Assembly: GCF_025421715.1 (NCBI RefSeq)
Contig: NZ_JAOEFC010000003.1
Coordinates: 310,001-374,000, forward strand
Length of the DNA: 64,000 nucleotides
DNA from: Microbacterium festucae
Lineage (GTDB): Bacteria; Actinomycetota; Actinomycetes; Actinomycetales; Microbacteriaceae
Direction: 5' to 3'
Of this stretch, positions 28,048 through 37,371 are shown piece by piece. Each line of letters begins with the position of its first letter. Positions within the stretch are counted from its first letter, which is position 1. Below the pieces are notes generated by a model. It ran no database searches, had not been told where the DNA came from, and saw nothing but the letters and a program-made list of their open reading frames with translations. The position numbers were made by a program, and so were the translations under genes.

Positions 28048-29523
28048 GTGACCACTCCCACCTACGACGCCGTGCTCATCGGTGGCGGCATCATGAGCGC
28101 CACCCTCGGGACCCTGCTGGCTGAGCTGCAGCCCGACTGGAAGATCCTCGTGCTGGAGCGACTGAGCGACGTGGCGCAGGAGTCGTCGAACGCCTGGAAC
28201 AACGCCGGCACCGGTCACGCGGCCCTCTGCGAGCTCAACTACATGCCCGCCGCGGCCGACGGCTCGGTCGACCCGGGCAAGGCGGTGGCGATCAACGAGC
28301 AGTTCCAGCAGAGCCGGCAGCTGTGGACGTCGCTGGTGGAGCGGGGCGTGCTCGACGAGCCGTCGACGTTCATCAACGCCGCCCCTCACATGACCTTCGT
28401 GCGCGGCGAGGGCGATGTCGCCTATCTCAAGAAGCGCTACGAGTCGCTCAAGCAGCAGCCGCTGTTCGCCGGCATCGAGTACTCCGAGGACTCGCGCGTC
28501 ATCAACCAGTGGGCGCCGCTGCTCATGCAGAAGCGCCGCCGCGGCGAGCCGTTCGCGGCCACGCGCGTGCCGGCCGGCACCGACGTCGACTTCGGCGCGC
28601 TGACCCGGCAGATGTTCGCCCACCTCGAGAAGCAGGGTGTGGAGGTGCACACCAACACCGAGGTGCGCCGGCTGCGCAAGCAGAAGGACGGCACCTGGAA
28701 CATCGGCTTCCGCCGCTCGCTGGGCCGCACGCCCGGCGTGATCTCGAGCCGCTTCGTCTTCGTGGGCGCCGGCGGCTGGGCGATCAAGCTGCTGCAGTCC
28801 TCCCGCATCCCCGAGATCTCCGGCTACGGCGTGTTCCCGATCGGCGGCCAGTTCCTCAAGACGACGAACCCCGCCATCGTCGCCCAGCACAAGGCGAAGG
28901 TGTACTCGCAGGCGTCGGTGGGCGCCCCGCCCATGTCGGTGCCGCACCTCGACACCCGTGTCGTCGACGGCGAGGCATCGCTGCTGTTCGGCCCGTTCGC
29001 CACGTTCAGCCCGAAGTTCCTCAAGACCGGACGCATCACCGACATCGTCGCGCAGGTGCGCCCCGGCAACATCGGTCCGATGCTGAAGGTCGGCGCCACC
29101 AACATCGATCTGGTGAAGTACCTGGTGGGGGAGCTCACCAAGACCCACCGCAAGAAGGTCGACTCGCTGCGCGAATTCATGCCCACCGCCAAGGACGAGG
29201 ACTGGGAGCTCATCCAGGCCGGTCAGCGCGCGCAGGTCATGAAGCGCGACCCCGAGAAGGGCGGCGTGCTGCAGTTCGGCACCGAGGTCATCACCTCCGC
29301 CGACGGCTCCCTCGCGGGGCTGCTGGGTGCTTCCCCCGGTGCGTCGACGGCCGCGTCGATCATGATGGGCCTGCTGAAGACCTGCTTCCCCGATCGGATG
29401 CCGGAGTGGGAGCCCATCCTGCGCGGCCTCGTCCCCAGCTACGGCACGACGCTCAACCCGGATGCCGCGGCGGCCGACGCCTCGATGACGCGCACCGCCG
29501 ACGCGCTGGCCATCACGCGCTGA
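28048..29523 (+). CDS. mqo: malate:quinone oxidoreductase
   Basis: A 491-residue FAD-dependent peripheral membrane enzyme oxidising malate to oxaloacetate and passing electrons to quinone. The FAD fold is YDAVLIGGGIMSATLGTLLA. SSNAWNNAGTGHAALCELNY, ISGYGVFPIGGQFLKTTNP and LFGPFATFSPKFLKTG are Mqo family signatures, and the C-terminal GLLGASPGASTAASIMMGL completes the FAD site. Length is standard. GTG at 28048. Actinobacteria commonly use Mqo in the TCA cycle beside or instead of soluble malate dehydrogenase. Confidence 0.97.
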   Translation: MTTPTYDAVLIGGGIMSATLGTLLAELQPDWKILVLERLSDVAQESSNAWNNAGTGHAALCELNYMPAAADGSVDPGKAVAINEQFQQSRQLWTSLVERGVLDEPSTFINAAPHMTFVRGEGDVAYLKKRYESLKQQPLFAGIEYSEDSRVINQWAPLLMQKRRRGEPFAATRVPAGTDVDFGALTRQMFAHLEKQGVEVHTNTEVRRLRKQKDGTWNIGFRRSLGRTPGVISSRFVFVGAGGWAIKLLQSSRIPEISGYGVFPIGGQFLKTTNPAIVAQHKAKVYSQASVGAPPMSVPHLDTRVVDGEASLLFGPFATFSPKFLKTGRITDIVAQVRPGNIGPMLKVGATNIDLVKYLVGELTKTHRKKVDSLREFMPTAKDEDWELIQAGQRAQVMKRDPEKGGVLQFGTEVITSADGSLAGLLGASPGASTAASIMMGLLKTCFPDRMPEWEPILRGLVPSYGTTLNPDAAAADASMTRTADALAITR

Positions 29524-29547
29524 CGCGCGGCACTTCGGACGACGACA

Positions 29548-30147
29548 GTGGCGAAGCTCTATTTCCGCTACGGCGCGATGAACTCGGGCAAGTCGACGGC
29601 GCTGCTGCAGGCGGCGTACAACTACGAGGAGCGCGGGCAGCACGTGCTGCTGGCCAAGCCCGAGATCGACACCAAGGGCGCCGATCAGATCTCCAGCCGG
29701 CTCGGCGTCTCGCGCGAGGTGGACTTCCTGATCGGTCCCGACGACGATGTGCGCGCGCTCCTGGCCGAGCATCGGCGGCGCCTGCCCGACCTCGCGTGTC
29801 TGCTGCTCGACGAGGCGCAGTTCCTGACCCCGTCGCAGGTCGACGATCTGCTGCGGATCGTCGTCGACGACGGCATCCCGGTGCTGGCCTACGGCATCCG
29901 CACCGATTTCCAGACCCGCGCCTTCCCGGGGTCGGCGCGGCTGATGGAGCTCTCGCACAGCCTCGAAGAGCTGAAGACGATCTGCCGCTGCGGGCGCAAG
30001 GCGCTGTTCAACGCGCGGCTGGTGGGTGGGCGCTTCGTCTTCGACGGCGACCAGGTGGCCATCGACGAGCTCGCTGCCGATCGGGTCACGTACGAGTCGA
30101 TGTGCGCGCAGTGCTATCTCACCGCCTCGGGCGGCCGCCTCTCTTAG
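29548..30147 (+). CDS. tdk: thymidine kinase
   Basis: A 199-residue type II thymidine kinase for thymidine salvage. The P-loop is LYFRYGAMNSGKSTALLQAA (about 4-23), the DEAQF motif is CLLLDEAQFLTPSQVDDLL, and the lasso/zinc domain carries CRCGRKALFNARLVGGRF and CAQCYLTASGG, giving the four zinc Cys residues. YESMCAQC matches the thymidine-contacting loop. GTG start at 29548, 24 bases after mqo. Confidence 0.96.
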   Translation: MAKLYFRYGAMNSGKSTALLQAAYNYEERGQHVLLAKPEIDTKGADQISSRLGVSREVDFLIGPDDDVRALLAEHRRRLPDLACLLLDEAQFLTPSQVDDLLRIVVDDGIPVLAYGIRTDFQTRAFPGSARLMELSHSLEELKTICRCGRKALFNARLVGGRFVFDGDQVAIDELAADRVTYESMCAQCYLTASGGRLS

Positions 30148-30152
30148 CACCT

Positions 30153-30166
30153 CCGTCACATGACGG
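30153..30166. promoter_or_regulatory. short palindrome after tdk
   Basis: CCGTCA-CA-TGACGG is a perfect 6-bp inverted repeat six bases after the tdk stop and just upstream of the lldR promoter. It may be a weak terminator or a factor-binding site; neither is demonstrated. Confidence 0.3.
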
Positions 30167-30174
30167 CTACGGGT

Positions 30175-30203
30175 TTGCAAGGTCTGACCACCGGAGATAA
30201 TGT
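30175..30203 (+). promoter_or_regulatory. promoter of the lldR-lldD operon
   Basis: TTGCAA (30175-30180), an exact 17-base spacer and TAATGT (30198-30203) form one of the best sigma-70-type promoters in the window, with a start near 30210. Two lactate-regulator-like operators sit in the spacer and over the start point. Confidence 0.7.
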
Positions 30204-30213
30204 GGTCTGACAT
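30180..30213 (+). promoter_or_regulatory. two LldR-type operators
   Basis: AGGTCTGACCA (30180-30190) and TGGTCTGACAT (30203-30213) each match 10 of 11 positions of a TGGTCTGACCA palindrome, with centres 23 bp apart. The Corynebacterium LldR site is described as TNGTNNNACNA, which each copy matches except at one end base. Position over the promoter implies repression. Confidence 0.65.
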
Positions 30214-30227
30214 TTGAGAGGACAGTG

Positions 30228-30950
30228 ATGTCGGAAAGCACGACCCCCCGCGCCTGGCGCGTGGTGCTCGAGAAGATCGAGTCTGACCTGCTGGAGGGCC
30301 GCCTCGGCCCCGGCGACCGGCTGCAGCCCGAGCGGGAGCTCGCCACCACCCTCGGGGTGGGGCGATCGAGTGTGCGCGAGGCGCTGCGCGTGCTGGAGGT
30401 CATGGGCCTCATCCGCACCGCCACCGGCTCCGGCCCCACGTCGGGCGCGATCATCATCGCCACCCCGCACGGTGGTCTGGCGCAGCTGCTGCGCCTGCAG
30501 GTGGCCGCGCAGGGCTTCCCGATCCCCGACGTCTACGAGACGCGGCTGCTGCTGGAGGAGTGGGCCGTCGCCCACCTCGCCACCCGGTCGGATCCCGCGC
30601 TCGACGAGGCCCGCGCCACCCTCACCGCCATGGACCAGGACGGCCTGTCGGTCGAGGACTTCCTCGCCCTCGACGCGCAGTTCCACACCCGCCTCACCGA
30701 CGCGGCCGGCAACGTCGTCGTCGCGGCGACGATGGCGGGCCTGCGTCCCACGATCGAGGGGTACATCCGTGCCGGTGCCGAGCGCATCGGCGACTGGGAG
30801 GCCACCGCCGAGCGCCTCCGTCATGAGCACCACGACGTGCTCGACGCCATCGAGGCGGGCCAGGCCGACCGCGCGCGCGACCTCGTGCGCGCGCACATCA
30901 GCGGCTACTACGGCGACGCCGGCCTCACCGACCCCGCCCGACAGAACTGA
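30228..30950 (+). CDS. lldR: FadR/GntR-family regulator, probable lactate-responsive LldR
   Basis: A 240-residue GntR-type repressor. The winged helix (about 10-80) contains [20 protein letters not shown] and [18 protein letters not shown], and the FCD ligand domain runs from about 95, with metal-type residues in [18 protein letters not shown] (Asp, His) and [14 protein letters not shown] (His). ATG at 30228 was preferred over GTG at 30225 because GAGAGGA (30216-30222) is then correctly spaced. It is followed 11 bases later by the lactate dehydrogenase gene, and two operators cover the promoter. Autoregulated L-lactate control, as in Corynebacterium, is inferred. Confidence 0.85.
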   Translation: MSESTTPRAWRVVLEKIESDLLEGRLGPGDRLQPERELATTLGVGRSSVREALRVLEVMGLIRTATGSGPTSGAIIIATPHGGLAQLLRLQVAAQGFPIPDVYETRLLLEEWAVAHLATRSDPALDEARATLTAMDQDGLSVEDFLALDAQFHTRLTDAAGNVVVAATMAGLRPTIEGYIRAGAERIGDWEATAERLRHEHHDVLDAIEAGQADRARDLVRAHISGYYGDAGLTDPARQN

Positions 30951-30961
30951 GAGAAGCTCCC

Positions 30962-32230
30962 ATGGTCCAGCGTCAGCTCCCCAAAGTCCCCGAGCTGCTC
31001 GAGCTCATGCAGTTCAAGAAGCCCGAGTTGGATGCCACGAAGCGGCGTCTCGAGTCGGCACTCACCATCGCCGACCTGCGCACGATCGCCAAGCGTCGCA
31101 CCCCGAAGGCCGCCTTCGACTACACCGACGGCGCCGCCGAGGGCGAGCTCTCGCTCGCACGGGCGCGCCAGGCCTTCGAAGACATCGAGTTCCACCCCGA
31201 CATCCTGCGTCCCGCCGCCCACGTCGACACCTCCACCGAGATCCTCGGCGGTCCGTCGGCGCTGCCGTTCGGCATCGCCCCGACCGGCTTCACCCGCCTG
31301 ATGCAGACCGAGGGAGAGGTCGCCGGCGCGGGCGCGGCCGGTGCCGCCGGCATCCCGTTCACCCTGTCGACCCTCGGCACGACCTCGATCGAGAACGTGC
31401 GCGCCGCCAACCCCGGCGGCCGCAACTGGTTCCAGCTGTACGTCATGCGCGAGCGGGAGATCTCCTACGGCCTCGTCGAGCGCGCGGCGGCGGCCGGGTT
31501 CGACACCCTCATGTTCACCGTCGACACGCCCATCGCCGGTGCCCGCCTGCGCGACAAGCGCAACGGCTTCTCGATCCCGCCGCAGCTGACCCTCGGCACG
31601 ATCGTCAACGCCATCCCGCGGCCGTGGTGGTGGATCGACTTCCTCACCACCCCGCCCCTCGAGTTCGCCTCGCTCACCACCACCGGCGGCACGGTGGGGG
31701 AGCTGCTCAACGCGGCCATGGACCCGACGATCAGCTACGACGACCTGCAGATCATCCGTGACCTGTGGCCCGGCAAGATCGTCATCAAGGGCGTGCAGAA
31801 CGTCGCCGACAGCACGCGCCTGGTCGACCTGGGCGTCGACGGCATCGTGCTGTCCAACCACGGCGGGCGTCAGCTCGACCGTGCGCCGATCCCGTTCCAC
31901 CTGCTGCCGCAGGTCGTGCGCGAGGTCGGCAAGGACGCCACCGTGATGATCGACACCGGCATCATGAACGGCGCCGACATCGTGGCATCCGTCGCCCTCG
32001 GCGCGAAGTTCACGCTTATCGGTCGTGCCTACCTCTACGGCCTCATGGCCGGCGGCCGCCGCGGCGTCGACCGCACGATCGCGATCCTGCGCACCGAGAT
32101 CGAGCGCACGATGGCCCTGCTGGGGGTCTCGTCGCTGGCCGAGCTCGAGCCGCGGCACGTCACGCAGCTGCAGCGCCTCGCGCCGATCGCCCGCCCCGAG
32201 GCTGCTCGCACTGCCGCCGTCACAGCCTGA
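30962..32230 (+). CDS. lldD: quinone-dependent L-lactate dehydrogenase (FMN)
   Basis: A 422-residue member of the FMN alpha-hydroxyacid oxidase family. The N-terminal segment [20 protein letters not shown], the FMN contacts [19 protein letters not shown] and [10 protein letters not shown], the Lys in [13 protein letters not shown], the catalytic His in [13 protein letters not shown] and the phosphate site in [20 protein letters not shown] are all clear. It resembles Corynebacterium LldD, with a longer N-terminal extension than E. coli LldD. The ATG follows GAGAGAAG. It oxidises L-lactate to pyruvate at the membrane. Confidence 0.95.
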   Translation: MVQRQLPKVPELLELMQFKKPELDATKRRLESALTIADLRTIAKRRTPKAAFDYTDGAAEGELSLARARQAFEDIEFHPDILRPAAHVDTSTEILGGPSALPFGIAPTGFTRLMQTEGEVAGAGAAGAAGIPFTLSTLGTTSIENVRAANPGGRNWFQLYVMREREISYGLVERAAAAGFDTLMFTVDTPIAGARLRDKRNGFSIPPQLTLGTIVNAIPRPWWWIDFLTTPPLEFASLTTTGGTVGELLNAAMDPTISYDDLQIIRDLWPGKIVIKGVQNVADSTRLVDLGVDGIVLSNHGGRQLDRAPIPFHLLPQVVREVGKDATVMIDTGIMNGADIVASVALGAKFTLIGRAYLYGLMAGGRRGVDRTIAILRTEIERTMALLGVSSLAELEPRHVTQLQRLAPIARPEAARTAAVTA

Positions 32231-32266
32231 CGCCCGGCATCCGGTGCGCTCCTGACTCTGCCGCGC

Positions 32267-32345
32267 ACCGATCTCGGAGATCGCCACCCAGCTCGGAGCA
32301 TTCTCCCCGAATCCTCCGAGCCGGGTGGCATCCTCCGAGGTGGGT
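32267..32345 (+). repeat. intergenic repeat D, copy 1
   Basis: About 79 bases sharing ACCGA-CTCGGAGATCG-C-CCCA-CTCGGAG and GCATCCTCCGAG with copy 2 at 32461-32536. Inside it, CCACCCAGCTCGGAG (32284-32298) and CTCCGAGCCGGGTGG (32314-32328) form a 15-bp stem with one mismatch, 53 bases after lldD, so it may also serve as a terminator. Bases 32346-32460 between the copies hold short direct repeats such as ctgggtgacgcgt and cgtgggctccg, without a gene. Confidence 0.65.
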
Positions 32346-32460
32346 GACGCGTCGGCGCGAGCTGGGTGACGCGTGGGCTCCGCGTGCGTGCCGCGTGGGC
32401 TCCGCTCGGGGTCGGGGAGTGTCACGCTCGGGCTGGCGTCCTCTGCCCGGATGCCACGTC

Positions 32461-32536
32461 ACCGACGTCGGAGATCGTCGCCCACGTCGGAGGTTCCAGC
32501 CGGAAAGCTCCGACCAGGATCGCATCCTCCGAGCGA
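32461..32536 (+). repeat. intergenic repeat D, copy 2
   Basis: A diverged second copy: ACCGACGTCGGAGATCGTCG, then CCCACGTCGGAGG, ending GCATCCTCCGAG. Its inner arms are GTCGGAG and CTCCGAC. Confidence 0.6.
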
Positions 32537-32567
32537 CGCCGCGCCCGGCCCGACCCGGCCCGGGCCC

Positions 32568-33335
32568 TCAGCGAACGGGGAGCGTCGGGATCAGGGCCTC
32601 GAGGTGCACGGCGGTGTCCTCCCAGCCGGTGACGGCGTGGCAGGCCACGCCCATGGCCAGCACGGGGTAGTCGTTGCCGTGCTCGTCGAGGCGGTCGCCG
32701 ACGAAGAGCATGTCGTCGAGGTCGATGCCGGTCTGTTCGGCGAGCTGGCGCATGCCGTAGGCCTTGTCGATGCCCTGGCGGGTGATGTCGACCGAGGTCG
32801 AGCCGCCCGAGCGCACCTCGAGGTCGGGGATGCGGGCGGCCACGGCGTCGCGCAGCGCGTTCTTGCGGGCACCGGTCGGGTCCCACGCGGTCTTGGCGGC
32901 CACGGGCGCTGACTGCCCGAGGGCCGAGAAGGTGATCTGCGAGCCGCGGTCTTCGAGGATGGGGCCCCAGGTCTTCGACTCCCACAGGTCGAGGCGGCGC
33001 GCCTCCTCCTCGACGGCGGTCAGCGCGCGCGACTTCTCGTCGTCGGTGAGGGCGTGGGCGTAGACGGTCTGGGCGCCGTCGGCGGTGAGGCGGTAATACT
33101 GCGTGCCGCACGTGGGCATGAGGTGGAAGCGGGCGAGGATGCCGGCATCCGTGCCCGCGGGAAGACGGTCGACGACCTGCATCTGGAACTGCTGGAGCTG
33201 CCCGCCCGAGATGATCGCCACCTCGACGCGCTCCGCGAGGGCGACCAGCAGCTCACCCATGCGCTCGTCGATGGGGCTCTTCGACGGGGCCAGCGTGTCG
33301 TCGAGATCGAAGGCGACGAGGCGCGGAGCGGGCAT
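32568..33335 (-). CDS. HAD-superfamily phosphatase (HAD-IIB, phosphomannomutase-like)
   Basis: A 255-residue HAD hydrolase. Motif I is RLVAFDLDDTLAPSKSPIDE with the paired Asp residues, motif II is VAIISGGQLQQFQ, the Lys-equivalent is in ITRQGIDKAYGMRQLAEQ, and motif IV is MLFVGDRLDEHGNDYPVLAM. The C2B-type cap lies between residues about 80 and 185. The arrangement resembles eukaryotic-type phosphomannomutase and sucrose-phosphatase-like proteins, but the substrate is not certain. ATG at 33335 is preceded by GGAGA at 4-5 bases; the longer reading to 33374 lacks this. It lies just beyond the tRNA-Pro hairpin. Confidence 0.85.
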   Translation of the reverse strand: MPAPRLVAFDLDDTLAPSKSPIDERMGELLVALAERVEVAIISGGQLQQFQMQVVDRLPAGTDAGILARFHLMPTCGTQYYRLTADGAQTVYAHALTDDEKSRALTAVEEEARRLDLWESKTWGPILEDRGSQITFSALGQSAPVAAKTAWDPTGARKNALRDAVAARIPDLEVRSGGSTSVDITRQGIDKAYGMRQLAEQTGIDLDDMLFVGDRLDEHGNDYPVLAMGVACHAVTGWEDTAVHLEALIPTLPVR

Positions 33336-33362
33336 GGGTTCTCCGATTCTGTAGTGAGACAC

Positions 33363-33393
33363 GAGAGGCTCCACCGTGGCGGTGGAGCCTCTC
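33363..33393 (-). terminator. hairpin after tRNA-Pro
   Basis: GAGAGGCTCCACCG and the complementary CGGTGGAGCCTCTC flank a three-base loop, giving a 14-bp perfect stem only six bases beyond the tRNA 3' end and before the HAD gene. There is no T run. Confidence 0.65.
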
Positions 33394-33472
<79 letters not shown>

Positions 33473-33520
33473 TGGCAACCCCCCGAGTCTACCCTGTTCC
33501 GAGCCTCGACACGAATCGGG

Positions 33521-34480
33521 TCATGCCGCGGCGACCGGATGCAGCGTCAGCACGGTCGCCTCCGGACGGCATCCGAATCTCACGGGCGCGTAGATGGAGT
33601 GTCCGAGCCCGGCGCTGACGTTCAGGGGCACGGTGCGCCCGTCGGCGGTCCAGTGCGAGAGGCCCCGCGCCTGGTCGAGGGGGATGTCGCAGTTGGCCAC
33701 GAGCGCCGAGCGGGAGAACGGGACGCGCACCTGTCCGCCGTGGGTGTGGCCCGCCAGCACCGCGTCGGCGCCCAGCTCGACGAAGCGGTCGAGCACGCGG
33801 CGGTAGGGGGCGTGGGTGACGCCGAGGGTGAACGGGGCGGATCCCCGCTCGCGCAGGCGCGCTCCGCGGCGCACGGCCTCGAGGGCGCCCGGCAGGGCGT
33901 AGAGGTCGTCCCACGAGCGGTGGGCGTCGTTCACGCCGAACGTGTCGAGGGTGATCCCCGCCACCCGCACGCGGGCGGCGGTGTTGTTGAGGTCGGTCCA
34001 GCCGAGCTCGTCCTGGAAGTAGGCGTCCATCGCGGGAGTGTCGAGCCGGTCGCCGCGCTTGGCGCGCTCGGACGGCCCCGAGAAGTAGCGCAGCGGGTTG
34101 CGCGCCGACGGGCCGATGACATCGTTCGAGCCGTGCACGAACAGTCCGGGCACCCCGCGCAGGGGCTCGAAGGCGGCGCGGATGCCGGTGAGTCCGTCGA
34201 CATGGCCGAGGTTGTCACCGGTGTTGACGACGAGGTCGGGCTGCACGTGCTGGGCGACCCGGGCGATCCACTGCTGCTTGCGGTGCTGCCACGGCGCCAT
34301 GTGGGCGTCGGACAGGTGCAGCACCGTCAGCGGGGGAGAGCCCGCAGGCAGCACCGCGAGGTCGTGGCGCCGCAGGGTGAACAGGTAGCGCTCGATGCCG
34401 ATGCCCCACACCGCACAGGCCGCGCCGACCGCCCCCACTGCCGAGAGGGCGGTGAGGGCGGTGCGAGTCCCATCTGGCAC
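33521..34480 (-). CDS. membrane-anchored metallophosphoesterase
   Basis: A 319-residue calcineurin-like phosphoesterase with one N-terminal helix ([18 protein letters not shown], about 9-27). Metal-site motifs occur in order: [10 protein letters not shown] (Asp-x-His), [10 protein letters not shown] (Gly-Asp), [10 protein letters not shown] (Gly-Ser-Asn-Asp in place of GNHE/D), [10 protein letters not shown] and [14 protein letters not shown]. The closest known type is the YkuE/YaeI-like lipid-linked or cell-wall phosphoesterases. GTG at 34480 is two bases after the PBP stop, so it is the second gene of a PBP operon, which supports an envelope role. Confidence 0.88.
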   Translation of the reverse strand: MPDGTRTALTALSAVGAVGAACAVWGIGIERYLFTLRRHDLAVLPAGSPPLTVLHLSDAHMAPWQHRKQQWIARVAQHVQPDLVVNTGDNLGHVDGLTGIRAAFEPLRGVPGLFVHGSNDVIGPSARNPLRYFSGPSERAKRGDRLDTPAMDAYFQDELGWTDLNNTAARVRVAGITLDTFGVNDAHRSWDDLYALPGALEAVRRGARLRERGSAPFTLGVTHAPYRRVLDRFVELGADAVLAGHTHGGQVRVPFSRSALVANCDIPLDQARGLSHWTADGRTVPLNVSAGLGHSIYAPVRFGCRPEATVLTLHPVAAA

Positions 34481-34482
34481 GG

Positions 34483-37080
34483 TCAGCCGCGGCCGCCGCC
34501 GCCGACGCGGCTGCAGTCCTTGGCCTGGAACTGGATCGCGATGGCCGCGCCGCGGTTCGTGATCGTTCCGGCCGCCGGGTTGGTGCCGGTGACGACGCCC
34601 TGTTCGGGGGCGCCCTCAGATGCCGTGCACTCGGCGGTCAGCGAGGTGAACCCGGCCCGTTGCAGCTGCTGCGCCGCTTCCTGCGGGTTGCCGCTGACAC
34701 CGGGGACGGCCACACCCGCGCCGTTGCTCGGGGAGATGACGACGTTCGTGCCGCCGGCGACCTTGCCCGCGCCGGGGCTCTGGGCGACGATCGTGCCGGC
34801 CGCCTCCACGCCGTCGACGGGGTCGCCCACGGTCACGCCGAAGCCGGCGCCCTGCAGCGTGCGGGTGGCCTGATCGACGTTCTGCCCGATCACCGAGGGA
34901 AGGTCGACGAGCACCTGCTTCGTCAGCTCGCCGTCGGGTGCGGCGAAGGCATCCCCGCCGTACTTCGAGTTGGCGGCGCGCTGCATCTCGGGCCAGATGC
35001 CGTTGCGCAGGCGCGAGAGGGTGTAGCCGGACTCGCGGTGCTTGTCGAGCTTGACGTGACCCTCGACGTTGCCGACCCAGACCACGGTGGTCACCTTCGA
35101 GCTCGAGCCGTCCATCCAGGTGTGCTCGAACTCGTGGATACCGGTCTTGCCGAAGATCGGGGTGCCGTCACCGGTGCGGGCGCCGGAACCGGTGCCGTCG
35201 GCCTGCATGACGCTCTGCAGCGTGTAGGCGGCGGTGGAGGCGACGGCCTCCGACAGCTGACGCTCGCAGGTGGTCGCCGGGATCGGCTGCTCCTCGCCCG
35301 CGCTGTTGACGACGCGGTCGATGGCCTTCGGCTGGCAGTAGATGCCGTTCGACGCGATGGCGGCGTAGGCGGCGGCCATGTCGATCGGCGCGACGTTCTT
35401 GTCGCCGAGCACGTTGTAGGGCAGGTTCGACGAATCCAGCGCCGAGCCGTCGCCGTACGTGACGCCGAGCTTGCCGGCGAGGCGGTTGGTCGAGCACACC
35501 GAGATGGTCGAGGCCATCGAGATGAAGCCGGAGTTCAGCGAGTCCTTCGTGAAGCGGTAGATCGAGCCGTTGTAGCCCGGGTTGCTCTCGAAGTTGCCGA
35601 TGCCGCCGCCGCCGTTCTTCAGCTTCACCTTCTGGGTGGCGCCGTCGCAGGTCTGCACCGTCTTGTCGCCGATGCGACCGTTGATGTTCTCGTTGACCGA
35701 GTGGCCCTGCTCGAGCCAGTTCAGCAGGCTGAACGCCTTGTACGTCGAACCGGCGGGGTGGCCGATGCCACCGCCGTTGGCCTCGCGCACGTTGTAGTTG
35801 ACGGACGTGGTGCCGCCGGACTCGTCGCCCTGCACGCTGTAGGGACGGTTCTGCACCATCGACAGCACGCGGCCGGTGCCGACCTCCACCTGCACGCCCG
35901 ACGCGCCGAAGTCCATGTACGACACCGTCGCTGGCGCGATTGAGATCGCCTCCTGGGCGGCGGCCTGCAGGTCGGGGTCGAGGGTCGTGTAGATCTTCAG
36001 ACCGCCACGGCGCAGGGCCGCGGTGCGCTCTTCGCTGGTCGCGCCGAACGCGGGGTCGGACTTCACGATCGACACCACGTACTCGCAGAAGAACTCCGAG
36101 CCGGCGGCCTGGCTGCAGCCGGTGGCGCGGGTCTGCACGTTGGGGGTGACCTCCGAGGCATCCGCCTCGTCGTACTCGGCCTGGGTGATCTTGCCGTCGG
36201 CGAGCATGCGACCGAGCACGTAGTGGCGGCGGTCCTTGGTGAGCGCGTAGCCGTCGGCGGCGCTGTTGATCGCCTCGCCGGCCTTGTTGGTGGCCGAGCC
36301 CTCGGGCTTGTCGATGCGGTAGGTGTTGGGCTCCTGCACCATGCCGGCGATGGTCGCGGCCTGGGCGATGGTGAGGTCCTTCGCGCTGACGCCGAAGTAG
36401 CGCTGCGCGGCGGCGCCGATGCCGTAGGTGCTGCCGCCGAACGAGGCGATGTTCAGGTACCCGAGCAGGATGTCGTCCTTCGAGTACTCCTTCTCGAGCT
36501 GGATCGCGTAGCGCATCTCCTGCAGCTTGCGCTGGTAGCCGTCGGTGCCCTTGGAGACGGTGGTCTCCTTGAAGCAGGTGGCGACCTCTTCGGAGTTCTT
36601 GGCCTGCGCCTCGCAGCTCTGCTGCAGCACGTTCTTCACGTACTGCTGGGTGATCGAGGAGCCACCGCGGTTGGAACCGGAGCTGGCGTTGCCCACGAGC
36701 GCCTTCACGGTGCCCATGAGGTCGACGCCGCCGTGCACGTAGAAGTTCTTGTCCTCACTGGAGAGGATCGCGTCGTACATGACGGGCGCGACTTCGTCGT
36801 AGGCGACGGGGATGCGGTTCTGGTCGTAGAACTCCGCCATCAGCGCGTCGCTGCCGTCGCTGGCCTTCTTGTAGATCTCGGTCGGAAGCATGAGCTTCTC
36901 GGGCTGCAGATAGCTCGGCATGTTGTCGAACATCTTGATCGCCGACGAGGCCGCATAGCCGGAAACGGCGATGGCGGGGGTGACCGTCGCAGTGATGAGG
37001 AGACCGGCGATGGCGCTCAGGCCGACGAGGCCGAGCAGTCCTCCGAGCACACCGGTGGCCGTCCGTTTCGAGTGGGGCAT
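34483..37080 (-). CDS. bifunctional penicillin-binding protein with PASTA domains
   Basis: An 865-residue class A PBP. After one membrane helix (GLLGLVGLSAIAGLLITATV, about 14-33) comes the GT51 glycosyltransferase with ILSSEDKNFYVHGGVD (catalytic Glu) and GGSSITQQYVKNVL. The transpeptidase has PAGSTYKAFSLLNWLEQG (Ser-x-x-Lys), SVCSTNRL (Ser-x-Asn-like) and GKTGIHEFEHTWMDG (Lys-Thr-Gly). Two PASTA domains and a Cys-containing Gly-rich tail follow residue 720. ATG at 37080 lies 7 bases after TAGCAT, implying leaderless expression. An alternative ATG at 37134 has a strong GGAGG and would add 18 residues. Confidence 0.92.
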   Translation of the reverse strand: MPHSKRTATGVLGGLLGLVGLSAIAGLLITATVTPAIAVSGYAASSAIKMFDNMPSYLQPEKLMLPTEIYKKASDGSDALMAEFYDQNRIPVAYDEVAPVMYDAILSSEDKNFYVHGGVDLMGTVKALVGNASSGSNRGGSSITQQYVKNVLQQSCEAQAKNSEEVATCFKETTVSKGTDGYQRKLQEMRYAIQLEKEYSKDDILLGYLNIASFGGSTYGIGAAAQRYFGVSAKDLTIAQAATIAGMVQEPNTYRIDKPEGSATNKAGEAINSAADGYALTKDRRHYVLGRMLADGKITQAEYDEADASEVTPNVQTRATGCSQAAGSEFFCEYVVSIVKSDPAFGATSEERTAALRRGGLKIYTTLDPDLQAAAQEAISIAPATVSYMDFGASGVQVEVGTGRVLSMVQNRPYSVQGDESGGTTSVNYNVREANGGGIGHPAGSTYKAFSLLNWLEQGHSVNENINGRIGDKTVQTCDGATQKVKLKNGGGGIGNFESNPGYNGSIYRFTKDSLNSGFISMASTISVCSTNRLAGKLGVTYGDGSALDSSNLPYNVLGDKNVAPIDMAAAYAAIASNGIYCQPKAIDRVVNSAGEEQPIPATTCERQLSEAVASTAAYTLQSVMQADGTGSGARTGDGTPIFGKTGIHEFEHTWMDGSSSKVTTVVWVGNVEGHVKLDKHRESGYTLSRLRNGIWPEMQRAANSKYGGDAFAAPDGELTKQVLVDLPSVIGQNVDQATRTLQGAGFGVTVGDPVDGVEAAGTIVAQSPGAGKVAGGTNVVISPSNGAGVAVPGVSGNPQEAAQQLQRAGFTSLTAECTASEGAPEQGVVTGTNPAAGTITNRGAAIAIQFQAKDCSRVGGGGRG

Positions 37081-37087
37081 AGGGTTG

Positions 37088-37093
37088 ATGCTA
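37088..37093 (-). promoter_or_regulatory. -10 box of the PBP gene (leaderless)
   Basis: TAGCAT on the minus strand lies 7 bases before the ATG at 37080, which favours that start over 37134. Confidence 0.45.
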
Positions 37094-37155
37094 GGGGAGA
37101 TAGCTGAGAGGAACCCTCCGGCGCCCCGTGCCATGTCGACCTCCGGGAGCCCCTC

Positions 37156-37371
37156 ATGACCACGTGGGAATACCTCACGACCCCCCTGCTGATCCACAAC
37201 ACCGCCGCCATCCTCAACAACTGGGGGAAGAAGGGGTGGGAGCTGGTGCAGATCGTCCCCGGCCCCGAAGGCGGCCTCGTGGCCTACTTCAAGCGGCCCC
37301 TCGGCGCCGGCGAGACCAACGTCGGCATCGACGCGGCCGCCCAGGCCGCCCAGCAGTTCGAGCAGGCCTGA
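37156..37371 (+). CDS. DUF4177 domain protein
   Basis: A 71-residue protein matching the small DUF4177 family. The pattern TWEYLTTPLLIHNTAAILNN, then WGKKGWELVQIVPGPEGGLV and AYFKRP, is the typical 'WEY...LN..G..GWELV' signature. It is predicted to be cytoplasmic with an Ala/Gln-rich tail. Function is unknown. ATG at 37156 follows GGGAG. The stop overlaps the RidA-like start (TGATG), so the two are coupled, and the gene is divergent from the PBP. Confidence 0.85.
   Translation: MTTWEYLTTPLLIHNTAAILNNWGKKGWELVQIVPGPEGGLVAYFKRPLGAGETNVGIDAAAQAAQQFEQA

Noticed and set aside
37080..37134. PBP start at ATG 37134 with a strong GGAGG
   Set aside because: The extra 18 residues are not typical of the family, and ATG 37080 has a TAGCAT box at the leaderless distance. 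It is kept only as an alternative.
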